Source: Bryobacterales bacterium F-183
GTDB lineage: Bacteria > Acidobacteriota > Terriglobia > Bryobacterales > Bryobacteraceae
Assembly (NCBI GenBank): GCA_016865505.2
Contig: AP025252.1
Coordinates: forward strand, 992,001-1,056,000
Reading direction: 5' to 3'
Length of the DNA stretch: 64,000 bases
Made by a program: the position numbers and the translations under genes. Positions 32,623 through 41,602 of the stretch are shown in pieces (position 1 is the stretch's first letter; each line of letters starts with the position of its first letter). The notes beneath the pieces are model-generated. The model was not told the DNA's origin. It searched no databases and saw nothing but the letters and a program-made list of their open reading frames with translations.

Positions 32623-34545
32623 ATGCCCCAGGAACCTGATCCGCCGCAGAGCGGTAGTCCCTACTGGCTGGTCGCAGAATCCGGGCCTTTAAGGGGACAA
32701 AGTATCGAGATCCGAGAGGGAGAGACGGGCTTCGGCCGTGATCCCAATAACGGAGTCGCAATATTGGACTCCGCAATGTCCAGGCGGCACTTCATCATTG
32801 TTCGGGAAGCAGGCCGCATATCTGTTCGCGATTTGGGTAGCCGGAATCAGACTTTGCTAAATGGCAAACCTGTTACCGAGGCGAGACTGCAAGAAGGGGA
32901 TACCGTCCGGGCGGGAGGCTCGGAATTTCGCTTTCTGCGGCACTTGCCGTTAACACAATCGCAAACGTCACAGCTGTTCGACATAAACGATACGCATTCG
33001 ATTGTGCTTCGGCCAGCCGAAAGCCGGTATCTACAATTAGCGACACCGCATGTTCCACCCCCTGGTGCGACGCCCGTTCCTCGGGACTTGCGCGACCTGA
33101 GTGGCTTACTTAGATTTGCTCGATCTATCGCTTCGGTTCGGGATATGCCAACTCTCGAATCGCGGGTGTTTGAAGCGATACGGGATTTGACCAAGGCAGA
33201 ACAAGCCACTCTGATCCTCACCGAAGATGGCGACGGACCCGTCGTATATGAAGGTGTATGGCGACGGACCGGGGATGAATCCTGGCCGGTAAGCCGGACG
33301 ATCATTGCGCGAGTGTTGCATGAGGGTCTAGCGATTCTGGCCGGCGATGTCCCGTCTGAGTTGCCGAGTTCGGAAAGCCTGGTGCTTACCTCGATCCGAT
33401 CTTTGGTTGCGGTGCCGATCGGCAAGGTTGGCGTCCTTTATCTGGATTCGCGATCGCCGAGCAACCGGTTCGACAATCAGGATCTGGAACTGGCGGCCGC
33501 GATCGGGAATATCGTAGCGTTGTCGCTATCCAACATGCGCGACTTGGCGCTGCTTGCTCATGAGAACGAACGCCTGCGCGAGGATCTCGGGATCACGCAT
33601 GACATCAAGGGCGATAGCGAAGCGATCCGTGTTGTTCTTCAGTACATCGCCAAGGCCGCAGCGGCGGACTCCAATGTACTGGTGCTGGGTGAGAGCGGTA
33701 CGGGTAAAGAACTGGTGGCTCGCGCCATCCACTTCAATAGCGACCGGGATCTGCGTCCGTTCATTGCGATCAATTGCGCGTCGATTCCCGAACAGTTGAT
33801 TGAGTCCGAACTTTTTGGGCATGAAAAAGGCGCATTTACACACGCGCTTCAACTCAAAAAAGGGAAATTCGAACTCGCTCATGGCGGGACCATTTTTCTG
33901 GATGAGATCGGTGAGCTTTCCCTGCCTTTGCAAGCCAAGTTGCTGCGCGTGATTCAGGAGCGCGAGATCGAACGTTTGGGTGGCTCAAAGCCCCTAAAAA
34001 TCGATGTCCGGATCATTGCGGCTACGCATCGCGACTTGAAGGACATGGTGAAGACGAACACCTTCCGGCAGGACCTGTACTTCCGCCTGAACGTGATCCC
34101 GATTCGCATGCCCGCGCTGCGTGAACATCCGGAAGATATTCCGGTATTGGCCACGCATTTTCTGGAAAAATTCCGGCAGCGTACCAAACGGCGCGTGGTT
34201 GGACTTTCCAATCGCACACGGGATTTGCTGTGCCGTTACGATTGGCCGGGGAACGTTCGCGAACTCGAAAACGCGATCGAGCGCGCCGTGGTGATGGGCA
34301 TGACCGAGTTGCTGCTGCCGGAAGACTTTCCGGAGATCTACGAGACGATTGGTCCTGAGTTGACGGATCGTCCCGATACATTGCAGGCGGTGATCCTGGA
34401 AGCCAAGCGTCGCGCGATTCTGCGGGCGCTCGAGCAAAGCGGCGGCAATCAAACAGAAGCGGCGCAACTGTTGGACATCCACCCGGTGCACCTTTCAAAG
34501 ACCATTAAGGCACTGGGTTTACGAGCGAGACGCATGGTGAAATAA
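32623..34545 (+). CDS. FHA- and GAF-domain sigma-54-dependent transcriptional activator
   Basis: The 640-residue regulator has an N-terminal FHA phosphothreonine-binding domain (14-106; Arg39, Ser53, His56, Asn80 all present), a GAF-like domain (about 165-310), an AAA+ sigma-54 interaction domain (about 325-560; Walker A GESGTGKE 356-363, Walker B FLDEIG) and a Fis-type helix-turn-helix (about 595-635). The sigma-54-contacting loop, normally GAFTGA, reads GAFTHA (403-408). The FHA domain implies control by a Ser/Thr kinase, and the kinase-like gene at 9965-12043 shows that such proteins occur here. It precedes the haem/copper monooxygenase-like gene by 7 bp. Confidence 0.92.
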   Translation: MPQEPDPPQSGSPYWLVAESGPLRGQSIEIREGETGFGRDPNNGVAILDSAMSRRHFIIVREAGRISVRDLGSRNQTLLNGKPVTEARLQEGDTVRAGGSEFRFLRHLPLTQSQTSQLFDINDTHSIVLRPAESRYLQLATPHVPPPGATPVPRDLRDLSGLLRFARSIASVRDMPTLESRVFEAIRDLTKAEQATLILTEDGDGPVVYEGVWRRTGDESWPVSRTIIARVLHEGLAILAGDVPSELPSSESLVLTSIRSLVAVPIGKVGVLYLDSRSPSNRFDNQDLELAAAIGNIVALSLSNMRDLALLAHENERLREDLGITHDIKGDSEAIRVVLQYIAKAAAADSNVLVLGESGTGKELVARAIHFNSDRDLRPFIAINCASIPEQLIESELFGHEKGAFTHALQLKKGKFELAHGGTIFLDEIGELSLPLQAKLLRVIQEREIERLGGSKPLKIDVRIIAATHRDLKDMVKTNTFRQDLYFRLNVIPIRMPALREHPEDIPVLATHFLEKFRQRTKRRVVGLSNRTRDLLCRYDWPGNVRELENAIERAVVMGMTELLLPEDFPEIYETIGPELTDRPDTLQAVILEAKRRAILRALEQSGGNQTEAAQLLDIHPVHLSKTIKALGLRARRMVK

Positions 34546-34552
34546 TCGTGGC

Positions 34553-35881
34553 ATGCGCCTTATGTGGTTCGGAATCGTGGCGGCTGCCACGGCTTGCACA
34601 ACAGCAATGGCAGCCAATACGCCCACAGACTTTGCAGACGTCGCGCCGGTGATCGAGAAACACTGCACGGGATGCCATCAGAAGGGCGAGATCGGCCCGA
34701 TGGCGTTTACCTCGTACAGCGAGATCCGGCCGTGGGCGAAGGCGATTCGTGCGGCGGTACTGTCGCGCAGCATGCCGCCCTGGCATGCCGATCCCAAGGG
34801 AAGTACGCATTTTGCCAACTCGCGCGCGTTGTCGCAGACGGAGGTGGCGCTGCTAACGCGTTGGGTGGACGAAGGCGCACCACAGGGAAAACGCGCGGCG
34901 GCGATTCGGGTGACGACGCAGTCGACCGGTTGGAAGCTAGGGGCGAAGCCGGACCTGATCGTGAGCGTACCGCCGCATCCGATTCCGGCGGGCGGCATCA
35001 TGAGCTACGTCTTCGTCGTGCGCGGTACGAACTTCAAGGAAGACAAGTGGATTCGCGGCGCGGAATGGCGGATCGACCAGCGGCAGGTGGTCCACCATAT
35101 GAATGCGTTCATCCGTCCGCCGGGATCGAGCTATCTGAGCGGGGCGCCTCGCGATGTCGCGTATGTGGCGACGTCGTCGGAGCGGTCGGCGCGCCGTCCG
35201 GATGAGCGCGAGACGGACCGTCGCGAACTGCTGGCGGGGTATGAGCCGGGGTATCGTCCTGCGTTTTGGGAGAACGGCCGTGCGAAGTTGCTGCGCAAGG
35301 GGTCCGACATCGTGTTCGAGATCCACTACACGCCCAATGGCAAGGAGACCACCGACGCATCCGAACTGGGGCTGTATTTTGCGAGCGAGCCTCCACGGGA
35401 ACGGGTGCTGACGATTACACCGGCGGACGCCAACATGGCAATCCCGCCCGGGGATCCAAACTATGTCACGCGGATGAGCGCGACCATGAAGTCGCCGGTG
35501 GAGTTGATCTCACTGCAACCTCACATGCATTTGCGGGGCAAGGCGTTTCAGGTTCGCGCGGTGTTCCCAGATGGGCGGACGGAGCCGTTGCTGGACGTCC
35601 CGAAGTACGACTTCAACTGGCAGACGACGTACTACTTGAAGTCGCCGCTCCGGCTGCCGGAGGGAGCGAGGTTGGAGTATGTCGGGGTGTTCGATAACTC
35701 GGCGAACAACAAGTCGAACCCGGATCCGACGCAGACGGTCCGGTGGGGCGACCAGAGTTACGAGGAGATGAGCATCGGGTTCACGGAGATCGCGTTCCCA
35801 GTGACGGCGGACGCTGAGGTAGCTGTACTGAGCGGTACGACACGGCCGGCGGGTATAAGCGCCTCCCCCGGCACCCGGTAG
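34553..35881 (+). CDS. Exported haem-c protein with copper type II monooxygenase-like domain
   Basis: The 442-residue protein has a signal peptide (1-21) and a mono-haem cytochrome c-like domain (about 25-110; CTGCH, Cys38/Cys41/His42, with SMPPWHAD supplying the Met ligand). A PHM/DBH-type copper monooxygenase-like C-terminal half follows, with RQVVHHMNAF, EIHYTPNGK and LQPHMHLRGKAF as candidate copper-binding His/Met sites. This fusion is common in Solibacter-type Acidobacteriota; the substrate is unknown. Only 7 bp separates it from the sigma-54 activator, so they share a transcript. Confidence 0.82.
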   Translation: MRLMWFGIVAAATACTTAMAANTPTDFADVAPVIEKHCTGCHQKGEIGPMAFTSYSEIRPWAKAIRAAVLSRSMPPWHADPKGSTHFANSRALSQTEVALLTRWVDEGAPQGKRAAAIRVTTQSTGWKLGAKPDLIVSVPPHPIPAGGIMSYVFVVRGTNFKEDKWIRGAEWRIDQRQVVHHMNAFIRPPGSSYLSGAPRDVAYVATSSERSARRPDERETDRRELLAGYEPGYRPAFWENGRAKLLRKGSDIVFEIHYTPNGKETTDASELGLYFASEPPRERVLTITPADANMAIPPGDPNYVTRMSATMKSPVELISLQPHMHLRGKAFQVRAVFPDGRTEPLLDVPKYDFNWQTTYYLKSPLRLPEGARLEYVGVFDNSANNKSNPDPTQTVRWGDQSYEEMSIGFTEIAFPVTADAEVAVLSGTTRPAGISASPGTR

Positions 35882-35888
35882 ATTGCGT

Positions 35889-35951
35889 ATCCCTTTTGTG
35901 TCAGATCGGTCTGACACAAAAGGGATAGATCGGTCTGACACAAAAGGGATA
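35889..35951. repeat. 17-bp perfect inverted repeat merged with a 24-bp tandem repeat
   Basis: Arms 35889-35905 and 35910-35926 are exact complements (ATCCCTTTTGTGTCAGA, centre TCGG). The unit AGATCGGTCTGACACAAAAGGGAT occurs twice head to tail (35903-35926 and 35927-35950), described here by position. It lies between two convergent stop codons and may block transcription from both sides. The second copy looks like a duplication of one arm plus loop. Confidence 0.9.
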
Positions 35952-35970
35952 TAACAGGGAATAGATTGGG

Positions 35971-37362
35971 CTAGGAGTTCAGCTTCCAACCCTTGCGGTA
36001 TTTGGGCTGGATCAGCGAGTTCGCTTCCTTGTTGTTGGTGATGCGCATGTTCGCGCTGTCCCACTCGATCTTGCCTTCGTACCGTAAGGCGATGACTCCC
36101 AACAGGATCCACTCCGTGAACGGCGCGGCGATGTTGAAGTTCGAGCAGGCCGGGTCGCCGCCTTTGGCTGCGCGGATCCAGTCCCGGTAGTGGCCGGGGG
36201 AGCGCGTCAGGAACGCCGGAGGCATCTTGTAGTCAGTCATCTTCGATTCCGGTAGTAGACGAGTGCCTTCGCCGTACGTTCCGGTAGTAAGTGCGCCCTT
36301 CGAACCGAGGAATAGCGACCCATTGGCATCCGCCGGGACCCTTGGTGGCTGCTGGCCGGGCCGTAGTTCGCGCGGCAGATCCCCCAGCTTTTCCGACGCA
36401 TCGATGCCCGCCGGGCGCGGTGTGGGAGGTCCGCCCATGCCGTCGTACCAGAAGATTTTCACCGCCGGCATGTTGGCACGGGCCGGGAAGTCAAAGCGAA
36501 TAATAGACTTCTTGGGGAATTGGAACGAGCTCTTGCCCTCTTGCTTGATTGCTTCTACCGAGGTAGGAGCACCAAGCATCAGCGCCATGTTCGGCGCGCC
36601 GAGGATGTGGCAGGCCATGTCGCCGAGCGCGCCGCAGCCGAAATCGAAGAAGCCGCGCCAGTTGAATGGTGCGTACGCCGGGCTGTACGGCCGCTCCGCC
36701 GCGACTCCCAGCCAGGTGTCCCACTCCATGGTGGACGGCACAGGTTCGGGCTTGGGCTGTTCTTCCAAACCCTGGGGCCAGATGGGACGGTTGGTCCAGG
36801 CGTGGACCTCGGTGACATCGCCAATGTCGCCGGACCAGACGATTTCCGCGCACTGCCGCGTACCTTCGTTCGAGTAGCCCTGGTTGCCCATTTGGGTGGC
36901 AACTTTGTACTTGGCCGCTGCATCCCGTAATTGACGGGCTTCCCAGATGGTGCGCGTCAACGGTTTTTGACAATAAACGTGCTTGCCGCGTTCCATGGCC
37001 CACATGGTGGCCATGGCGTGCATGTGGTCCGGCGTGGACACGACAACCGCGTCGATGTTCTTCTCTTCTTTGTCGAGCATCTTGCGGAAGTCGGTGTACT
37101 TTACCGCCTTCTCATACTTCTTGAACGTCGCTTCCGCTTTCTTGCTGTCCGGGTCAGCCAGCGCGACGATGTTCTCTGTGCTGCAACCATTTAGGTCGCT
37201 GGCGCCTTTGCCGCCCGCGCCGATGCCCGCGATGTTCAGTCTCTCGTTTGGGCTCTTGTAACCCAACTGCTTGAGCGATGCGGTGCTGCCGTAGCCCGCT
37301 GCGGGAACCGCTCCGGCGAGCAGCGACCCATAGAAGAAGTGACGTCTGGAAAGATTTGGCAT
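35971..37362 (-). CDS. Tat-exported Gfo/Idh/MocA family oxidoreductase
   Basis: The 463-residue protein starts with a Tat signal (SRRHFFYGSLLAGAVPAAGYG), then a Rossmann domain (RLNIAGIGAGGKGASDL, IVALADPD, VSTPDHMHA) and the substrate domain ending about residue 455. The family EKP signature reads CQKP (132-134 is QKP), so the glutamate is replaced. This subgroup is typical of Planctomycetes/Acidobacteriota and often sits with DUF1080 genes; here it stands alone. It probably oxidises a sugar in the periplasm with a tightly bound cofactor. Confidence 0.88.
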   Translation of the reverse strand: MPNLSRRHFFYGSLLAGAVPAAGYGSTASLKQLGYKSPNERLNIAGIGAGGKGASDLNGCSTENIVALADPDSKKAEATFKKYEKAVKYTDFRKMLDKEEKNIDAVVVSTPDHMHAMATMWAMERGKHVYCQKPLTRTIWEARQLRDAAAKYKVATQMGNQGYSNEGTRQCAEIVWSGDIGDVTEVHAWTNRPIWPQGLEEQPKPEPVPSTMEWDTWLGVAAERPYSPAYAPFNWRGFFDFGCGALGDMACHILGAPNMALMLGAPTSVEAIKQEGKSSFQFPKKSIIRFDFPARANMPAVKIFWYDGMGGPPTPRPAGIDASEKLGDLPRELRPGQQPPRVPADANGSLFLGSKGALTTGTYGEGTRLLPESKMTDYKMPPAFLTRSPGHYRDWIRAAKGGDPACSNFNIAAPFTEWILLGVIALRYEGKIEWDSANMRITNNKEANSLIQPKYRKGWKLNS

Positions 37363-37481
37363 ATCGTGGCCCCGGCATCCACTCTACTCCATGTGGAGCC
37401 CCGCTGCTAGTGGGTTGTGGAAAATGTACCCCTAGATCTCGTCTAGTCGTTGAAAACAAAAGAGAAAGCCGAATGAGGGTA

Positions 37482-37510
37482 TTGACTTGGCACGGGCTTC
37501 CATTCACAAT
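37482..37510 (+). promoter_or_regulatory. Sigma70-type promoter of the MerR gene
   Basis: TTGACT (37482-37487) and CACAAT (37505-37510) are spaced by 17 bp and lie 40 bp before ATG 37550. This supports ATG 37550 over the earlier in-frame codon at 37487, which would fall inside the promoter. Confidence 0.55.
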
Positions 37511-37549
37511 CCAAGAACTAGTTGGTTTGTCCAAAACATAAAACAAGAT

Positions 37550-38146
37550 ATGAACACCGCGTTCAAAACAAAACGGCCTAGAGCTGGAAACACTGGGGAT
37601 ACTGTTTCGCAGGTTGGGTCCGCCGCCACGGCTCGGTCGCTGCCGGGCGCCGCGAAAGATGATGCTCCGCCCGTCGGCAAGAGCTACACGAGCTTCGAAG
37701 TGGCGCAGATTGCCGGGGTGAGTTTACGGCAACTGCAATGGTGGGATGAGCGGAAAGTAGTTTCGCCGCAGCATGAAGGACACCGGCGCGTGTACTTGCC
37801 GGGGGAAGTGGTGGAGATCACCGTGATCGCCGAGCTGCGCCGCAAGGGATTCTCGCTACAGAAGATTCGCCGCGTGCTGCGGTTCCTGCATAAGGAAATG
37901 GGGCGCCGGTTATCCGAAGTGCTGGAAGCTCGAGCCGAACTCCACCTGGTGACCGACGGCAAGAACATCTTTCTGGAAGACCAGCATTCGCGCATCATCG
38001 ACCTGCTGAAGAATGCCGACCAGCCGATGTTCCTGGTTTGCGTCACCGATCAGGTCCGGCGATTGGAAGAGCCGTTGTCGCGCAAGCCCGCAGGGGCCGC
38101 GTCGTCCACCTCTGCCGGGTCGCGCCGTCTGCGTACGGCTGTTTAG
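37550..38146 (+). CDS. MerR-family transcriptional regulator
   Basis: A 198-residue protein with a disordered, basic 45-residue N-terminus and then a MerR winged-helix domain: YTSFEVAQIAGVSLRQLQWWDERKVVSP, the HRRVYLPGEVVEITVIAELRRKGFSLQKIRRVLRFL helices (described in two parts). The C-terminal part has no Cys-rich metal site, so a small-molecule or protein signal is more likely than a metal. The WDERKVV segment replaces the usual YYERIGL. Divergent from the Gfo/Idh gene, it may regulate it. Confidence 0.83.
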   Translation: MNTAFKTKRPRAGNTGDTVSQVGSAATARSLPGAAKDDAPPVGKSYTSFEVAQIAGVSLRQLQWWDERKVVSPQHEGHRRVYLPGEVVEITVIAELRRKGFSLQKIRRVLRFLHKEMGRRLSEVLEARAELHLVTDGKNIFLEDQHSRIIDLLKNADQPMFLVCVTDQVRRLEEPLSRKPAGAASSTSAGSRRLRTAV

Positions 38147-38179
38147 GGCCAGGACAGACATCACCCCAAAAAGAAAACG

Positions 38180-38221
38180 GGCCGCTGGAGCCAAGTGGAC
38201 TCCGAGCGGCCTTTTCGTTTT
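38180..38221 (+). terminator. Rho-independent terminator of the MerR gene
   Basis: A GGCCGCT-GGAG / CTCCGAGCGGCC stem with one bulged base is followed by CTTTTCGTTTT on the plus strand, 34 bp after the MerR stop. Confidence 0.88.
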
Positions 38222-38225
38222 AAGC

Positions 38226-38256
38226 TGCGCCGGTCCGCTATGGCAAAACCGGCGCA
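38226..38256. terminator. Hairpin after the hcp pair
   Basis: Nine-base arms TGCGCCGGT and ACCGGCGCA pair perfectly. It lies 57 bp past the downstream Hcp stop on the minus strand and has only a weak T content, so it is a weak or processed terminator. Confidence 0.4.
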
Positions 38257-38312
38257 TCCCCTCCGAACCTCTAAATGTGTTTCTTTGAGGGCTCTGCCTA
38301 GGTGGAAGGTTC

Positions 38313-38801
38313 TTAGACCTTCTGGCCCTTCTTGATGTCGTAGCCGGCCTTGATGCCTGCGCCGAGCGTACCATCCGCCTTCTGCGGCTTGTATTCCATT
38401 TCGATCTTGGTGAAGTTGAACGACACCTGATCGGTGGGGAGGACATCGCTGCCACCGCTGCCACCGGTCTGGTAGCTGGAGATCAGGATGTCGGTGAACT
38501 TCCAGGTTACGAACACCTGCTGGTCACCACCGGCCTTGCGGATGTGCAGTTCCGCGCTCGGGATGTGCTGGCCGCTGGCGCAAGCCAGGAACAGCTTGGG
38601 CGAGCTGATGCCGTAGCTGATGACGAAGTGGAAGTCCTGCATCGACACCTTGCCGGAGCCTGCGCCCGAACCGGTGCCCGACGAACCGGAGTTGGATTCG
38701 CCCCAGCTCCAGCTCTGCAGTTCCATCCACTTTTCGTGGCCTTTCTGGCTCGACTCACCGTCGATCGTGTCAATCTTGAGCAAATAATCTGAAGAAGCCA
38801 T
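38313..38801 (-). CDS. Hcp-family type VI secretion tube/effector-like protein
   Basis: The 162-residue protein has the Hcp (DUF796) beta-barrel pattern: YLLKIDTIDGESSQKGHEKWMELQSWSWG, SMQDFHFVISYG, SPKLFLACASG, DILISSYQTGGS and FNFTKIEMEYKPQ. A Ser/Gly-rich linker replaces the usual second loop. Hcp proteins form hexameric rings that stack into the T6SS tube or act as chaperones for effectors. A good Shine-Dalgarno (AAGGAAA) precedes the start. It is a close paralogue of the next gene. No sheath, baseplate or membrane-complex genes are in the window. Confidence 0.88.
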   Translation of the reverse strand: MASSDYLLKIDTIDGESSQKGHEKWMELQSWSWGESNSGSSGTGSGAGSGKVSMQDFHFVISYGISSPKLFLACASGQHIPSAELHIRKAGGDQQVFVTWKFTDILISSYQTGGSGGSDVLPTDQVSFNFTKIEMEYKPQKADGTLGAGIKAGYDIKKGQKV

Positions 38802-38885
38802 TTGAGTTTTCCTTGTTTGAACCTTTCTAATCAGACAAGCGCAGGAGTTTGCAAAAGTGGATCAGATTTTTTCCGGCCCGCGGCG

Positions 38886-39371
38886 TCAAACTTTCTGGCC
38901 CTTCTTCAAGTCGTAACCTGCCTTCACGCCGGCGCCCCGGCTACCGGATCGCGTCTGCGGCCAGTACTCCATTTCGATCTTGGTGAAGTTGAACGAAATC
39001 CGGTCCGTGGGCAGGGCATCGCTGTCCCCCTGGCCGCCGGTCTGGTAGCTCGAAATGAGAATGTCGCCGAACTTCCATTCGACAAACGTCTCCTGCTGGC
39101 CTCCCGCTTTGCTCGCATGCAGAACCGCCCTCGGAAAATGTTCCCCGGTCGCGCAGGCCAAGAACAGTTTGGGCGAACTGATCCCGCACTGAATCACAAA
39201 CTGGAAGTCCTGCATCGCAACCTTGCCCGACCCCGCGCCGCTACCCACCGAGGACGATCCGTCATTGGATTCGCCCCAGTTCCAGCCCTTCAGCTCCATC
39301 CAGTTCTTGTGCTTCCGGTCCTGCGACTCGCCCTCGATGGTATCGATCTTGAGATGGTAGTCTACCGCCAT
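38886..39371 (-). CDS. Second Hcp-family protein, tandem paralogue
   Basis: ATG 39371 is chosen over the earlier frame opening at 39395 because AGAGGAG lies 8-9 nt upstream and the product then starts like its neighbour (MAVDYHLKIDTIEGES). The 161 residues align along the whole length with the downstream Hcp, including WMELKGWNWGESN, AMQDFQFVIQCGISSPKLFLACATGEH and the C-terminal AGYDLKKGQKV. The pair therefore arose by tandem duplication. The genes are 84 bp apart. Whether they form one mixed ring or two separate ones cannot be judged. Confidence 0.87.
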   Translation of the reverse strand: MAVDYHLKIDTIEGESQDRKHKNWMELKGWNWGESNDGSSSVGSGAGSGKVAMQDFQFVIQCGISSPKLFLACATGEHFPRAVLHASKAGGQQETFVEWKFGDILISSYQTGGQGDSDALPTDRISFNFTKIEMEYWPQTRSGSRGAGVKAGYDLKKGQKV

Positions 39372-39458
39372 GTTTTCAGCTCCTCTTGTGCCCACTCATC
39401 GGCGGATATTCCGCTTCGAAGTAGGCCAAAATGCACCTGCCTCGGCTACTCTGACTAT

Positions 39459-41573
39459 TTGGACCTCACCGCACCGTTGATGTACGTGAAAGGCGTTGGC
39501 CCCGCACGAGCCAAGATGCTCGAGGCCAAAGGCCTGCATACTGTCGAGGATCTGCTGACGTACTCGCCGTTCCGGTACGAGGATCGCAGTAACGTCAAAC
39601 CGATTTCGGAACTTGCAGTAGGCGAGACGGCGACGGTGCTGGCGGAGGTACGAAGCGCGCGTGCACCCGGCTTTCAGAAGAAGCGATTGGGGTTGTTTGA
39701 GGCTGTATTCACCGATGGCAGCCGAGTCTCGTTGCTCGGCAAGTGGTTCCATGGTGGCTACCTTGCGGACGTGTTGCAGCCAGGCACACGAGTGGCGCTG
39801 TTTGGCAAAATCGAGTTCGACGGGTACTCGGGCTCGGTGATGATCATGCATCCGGAGTTCGAGATCCTGCGTGACGACGATGATCCGGATACGACAGGGT
39901 TGCACACGGGTCGCATTGTGCCTGTGTATGAAGCTGCCGGCAAGGTGAGTACACGGGCGATTCGGTCCATTGTGTGGAAGGTCCTGGAGAGTATGCCGTC
40001 GCGCATGGAGGATCCGGTACCGGCTGCCGTGCGCGACAAGCTGCAATTGCCGGATCGCTGGCAGGCAATTCGCGACATGCACTTTCCGCCCTCGGGTACG
40101 GATCTGCGGTTGCTCAATAACTTTCGTGCCGCGGGTCAACAGCGACTGATCTTTGAAGAGTTCTTCTGGCTCGAGACCGGGCTGACGTTGAAGAAGAACG
40201 AAGCGCGGTTCCAGCGGGGCATTGCGTTTGAGTTGACCGATAAAGTGCGCGAGCAGATCAAGCGCATGCTGCCGTTTCGTCCTACGGGCGCACAGAAGAA
40301 GGTGCTGAAAGAGATCGCCGAAGATATGGCGACGCCACATCCCATGTACCGTTTGGTGCAAGGCGATGTGGGCAGTGGCAAGACCTTGGTGGCCGCGGAA
40401 TCCGCGATTATCGCGATCGAGAACGGCTATCAGGTAGCGGTGCTGGCGCCGACAGAAATCCTGGCGACGCAGCATTACTTTTACTTCAAGCGGCTGCTGG
40501 AGCCGCTCGGTTATCAGATCGTGCCGCTGACGGGGTCGAATACTGCGAAGGAGAAGGCGTCCATCAAACGCGCGCTGGCAGCAGGTACGTTTATCCAGAT
40601 GGCAGTTGGTACGCATGCGCTGCTCGAGCCCGATGTGGAGTTCGGCAACTTGGGGCTGGCGATTGTCGACGAGCAGCATCGCTTTGGCGTAGAGCAGCGG
40701 CAGAAGCTGATGGCGAAGGGTCGCGCGGGACAGCATCCAGACGTACTGGTGATGACGGCGACGCCGATTCCACGTACGTTGGCGCTGACGTTGTACGGCG
40801 ACCTGGATGTGTCGATCATCGATGAGCTGCCGCCGGGTCGCAAGCCCATCGTCACCAAGCACGCGAAGCAGGATCGTATCGAGCAGGTGTGGAGCTTTGT
40901 ACGTCGCGAAATCGATGCCGGGCGGCAGGCGTATGTCGTGTATCCGCTGATTGAAGAGTCCGAGACGCAGTCGATGAAAGCAGCGCAGAAGATGCATGAG
41001 CATCTGTCGACGGTGGTGTTTCCGGATCTGAAGGTCGGGCTGCTGCACGGCAAGCTCGCACAGGACGCGAAGGAAGCGGCGATGGACGCGTTCAAGCGCG
41101 GCGAGACGCAGATCCTGGTGTCGACAACAGTGATTGAAGTGGGCGTGGACGTACCAAATGCGAGCGTGATGGTGATCGAGCAGGCGGAGCGGTTCGGATT
41201 GTCGCAACTGCATCAGCTGCGGGGTCGTGTGGGTCGAGGCGCGGAGCAGAGTTACTGCATTCTGGTGACGGAGAAGCTGGGCGACATCGCGCGGGAGCGG
41301 ATCCGCACGATGACGGAGTCGACAGACGGGTTCCACATCGCGGAGATGGATTTGAAGCTGCGGGGTCCTGGGGAGTTTTTTGGGACGAAGCAGTCGGGAT
41401 TGCCGGCTTTTCGCTTGGGGAACATCATTCGGGACAAAGAGATTCTGGAGCTGGCGCGTACGGAAGCGGGGGAGTTTGTGGGGAATCCACCGTCGCAAGG
41501 GGAGTTGCAGAAGGCGATCCGGTACTTGCAGGATCATTGGCAGCGGCGGTATGGATTGGTGCAGGTAGGATAA
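39459..41573 (+). CDS. recG: ATP-dependent DNA helicase RecG
   Basis: The helicase remodels stalled replication forks and Holliday junctions. The 704-residue product has an N-terminal wedge/OB domain (about 60-160, FRYEDRSNVKPISELAVGE onward), Walker A GDVGSGKT, the DEQH box (AIVDEQHRFGVEQR), TATPIPRTLALTLYGDLD, and the C-terminal motifs STTVIEVGVDVPNAS and QLRGRVGRG. TTG 39459 gives the family-like start MDLTAPLMYVKGVGPARA; ATG 39480 would trim seven residues. The frame stays open to 38802, but that part is antisense to hcp and is not protein. Confidence 0.95.
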   Translation: MDLTAPLMYVKGVGPARAKMLEAKGLHTVEDLLTYSPFRYEDRSNVKPISELAVGETATVLAEVRSARAPGFQKKRLGLFEAVFTDGSRVSLLGKWFHGGYLADVLQPGTRVALFGKIEFDGYSGSVMIMHPEFEILRDDDDPDTTGLHTGRIVPVYEAAGKVSTRAIRSIVWKVLESMPSRMEDPVPAAVRDKLQLPDRWQAIRDMHFPPSGTDLRLLNNFRAAGQQRLIFEEFFWLETGLTLKKNEARFQRGIAFELTDKVREQIKRMLPFRPTGAQKKVLKEIAEDMATPHPMYRLVQGDVGSGKTLVAAESAIIAIENGYQVAVLAPTEILATQHYFYFKRLLEPLGYQIVPLTGSNTAKEKASIKRALAAGTFIQMAVGTHALLEPDVEFGNLGLAIVDEQHRFGVEQRQKLMAKGRAGQHPDVLVMTATPIPRTLALTLYGDLDVSIIDELPPGRKPIVTKHAKQDRIEQVWSFVRREIDAGRQAYVVYPLIEESETQSMKAAQKMHEHLSTVVFPDLKVGLLHGKLAQDAKEAAMDAFKRGETQILVSTTVIEVGVDVPNASVMVIEQAERFGLSQLHQLRGRVGRGAEQSYCILVTEKLGDIARERIRTMTESTDGFHIAEMDLKLRGPGEFFGTKQSGLPAFRLGNIIRDKEILELARTEAGEFVGNPPSQGELQKAIRYLQDHWQRRYGLVQVG

Positions 41574-41602
41574 AGGGAGGCGCTATTCTAGGGAGTAAGC
41601 AA

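Noticed and set aside
32582-32776. 64-residue minus-strand frame at the start of the sigma-54 activator
   Set aside because: It overlaps the FHA domain on the other strand and has no ribosome site or domain pattern.
38802-39458. Upstream extension of the recG frame
   Set aside because: It is antisense to the second hcp gene. RecG proteins begin near the wedge-domain motif at 39459-39480.
39396-41537. 713-residue minus-strand frame
   Set aside because: It is fully antisense to recG, is rich in Arg/Gln/Leu/His, and has no motif. RecG explains the region.
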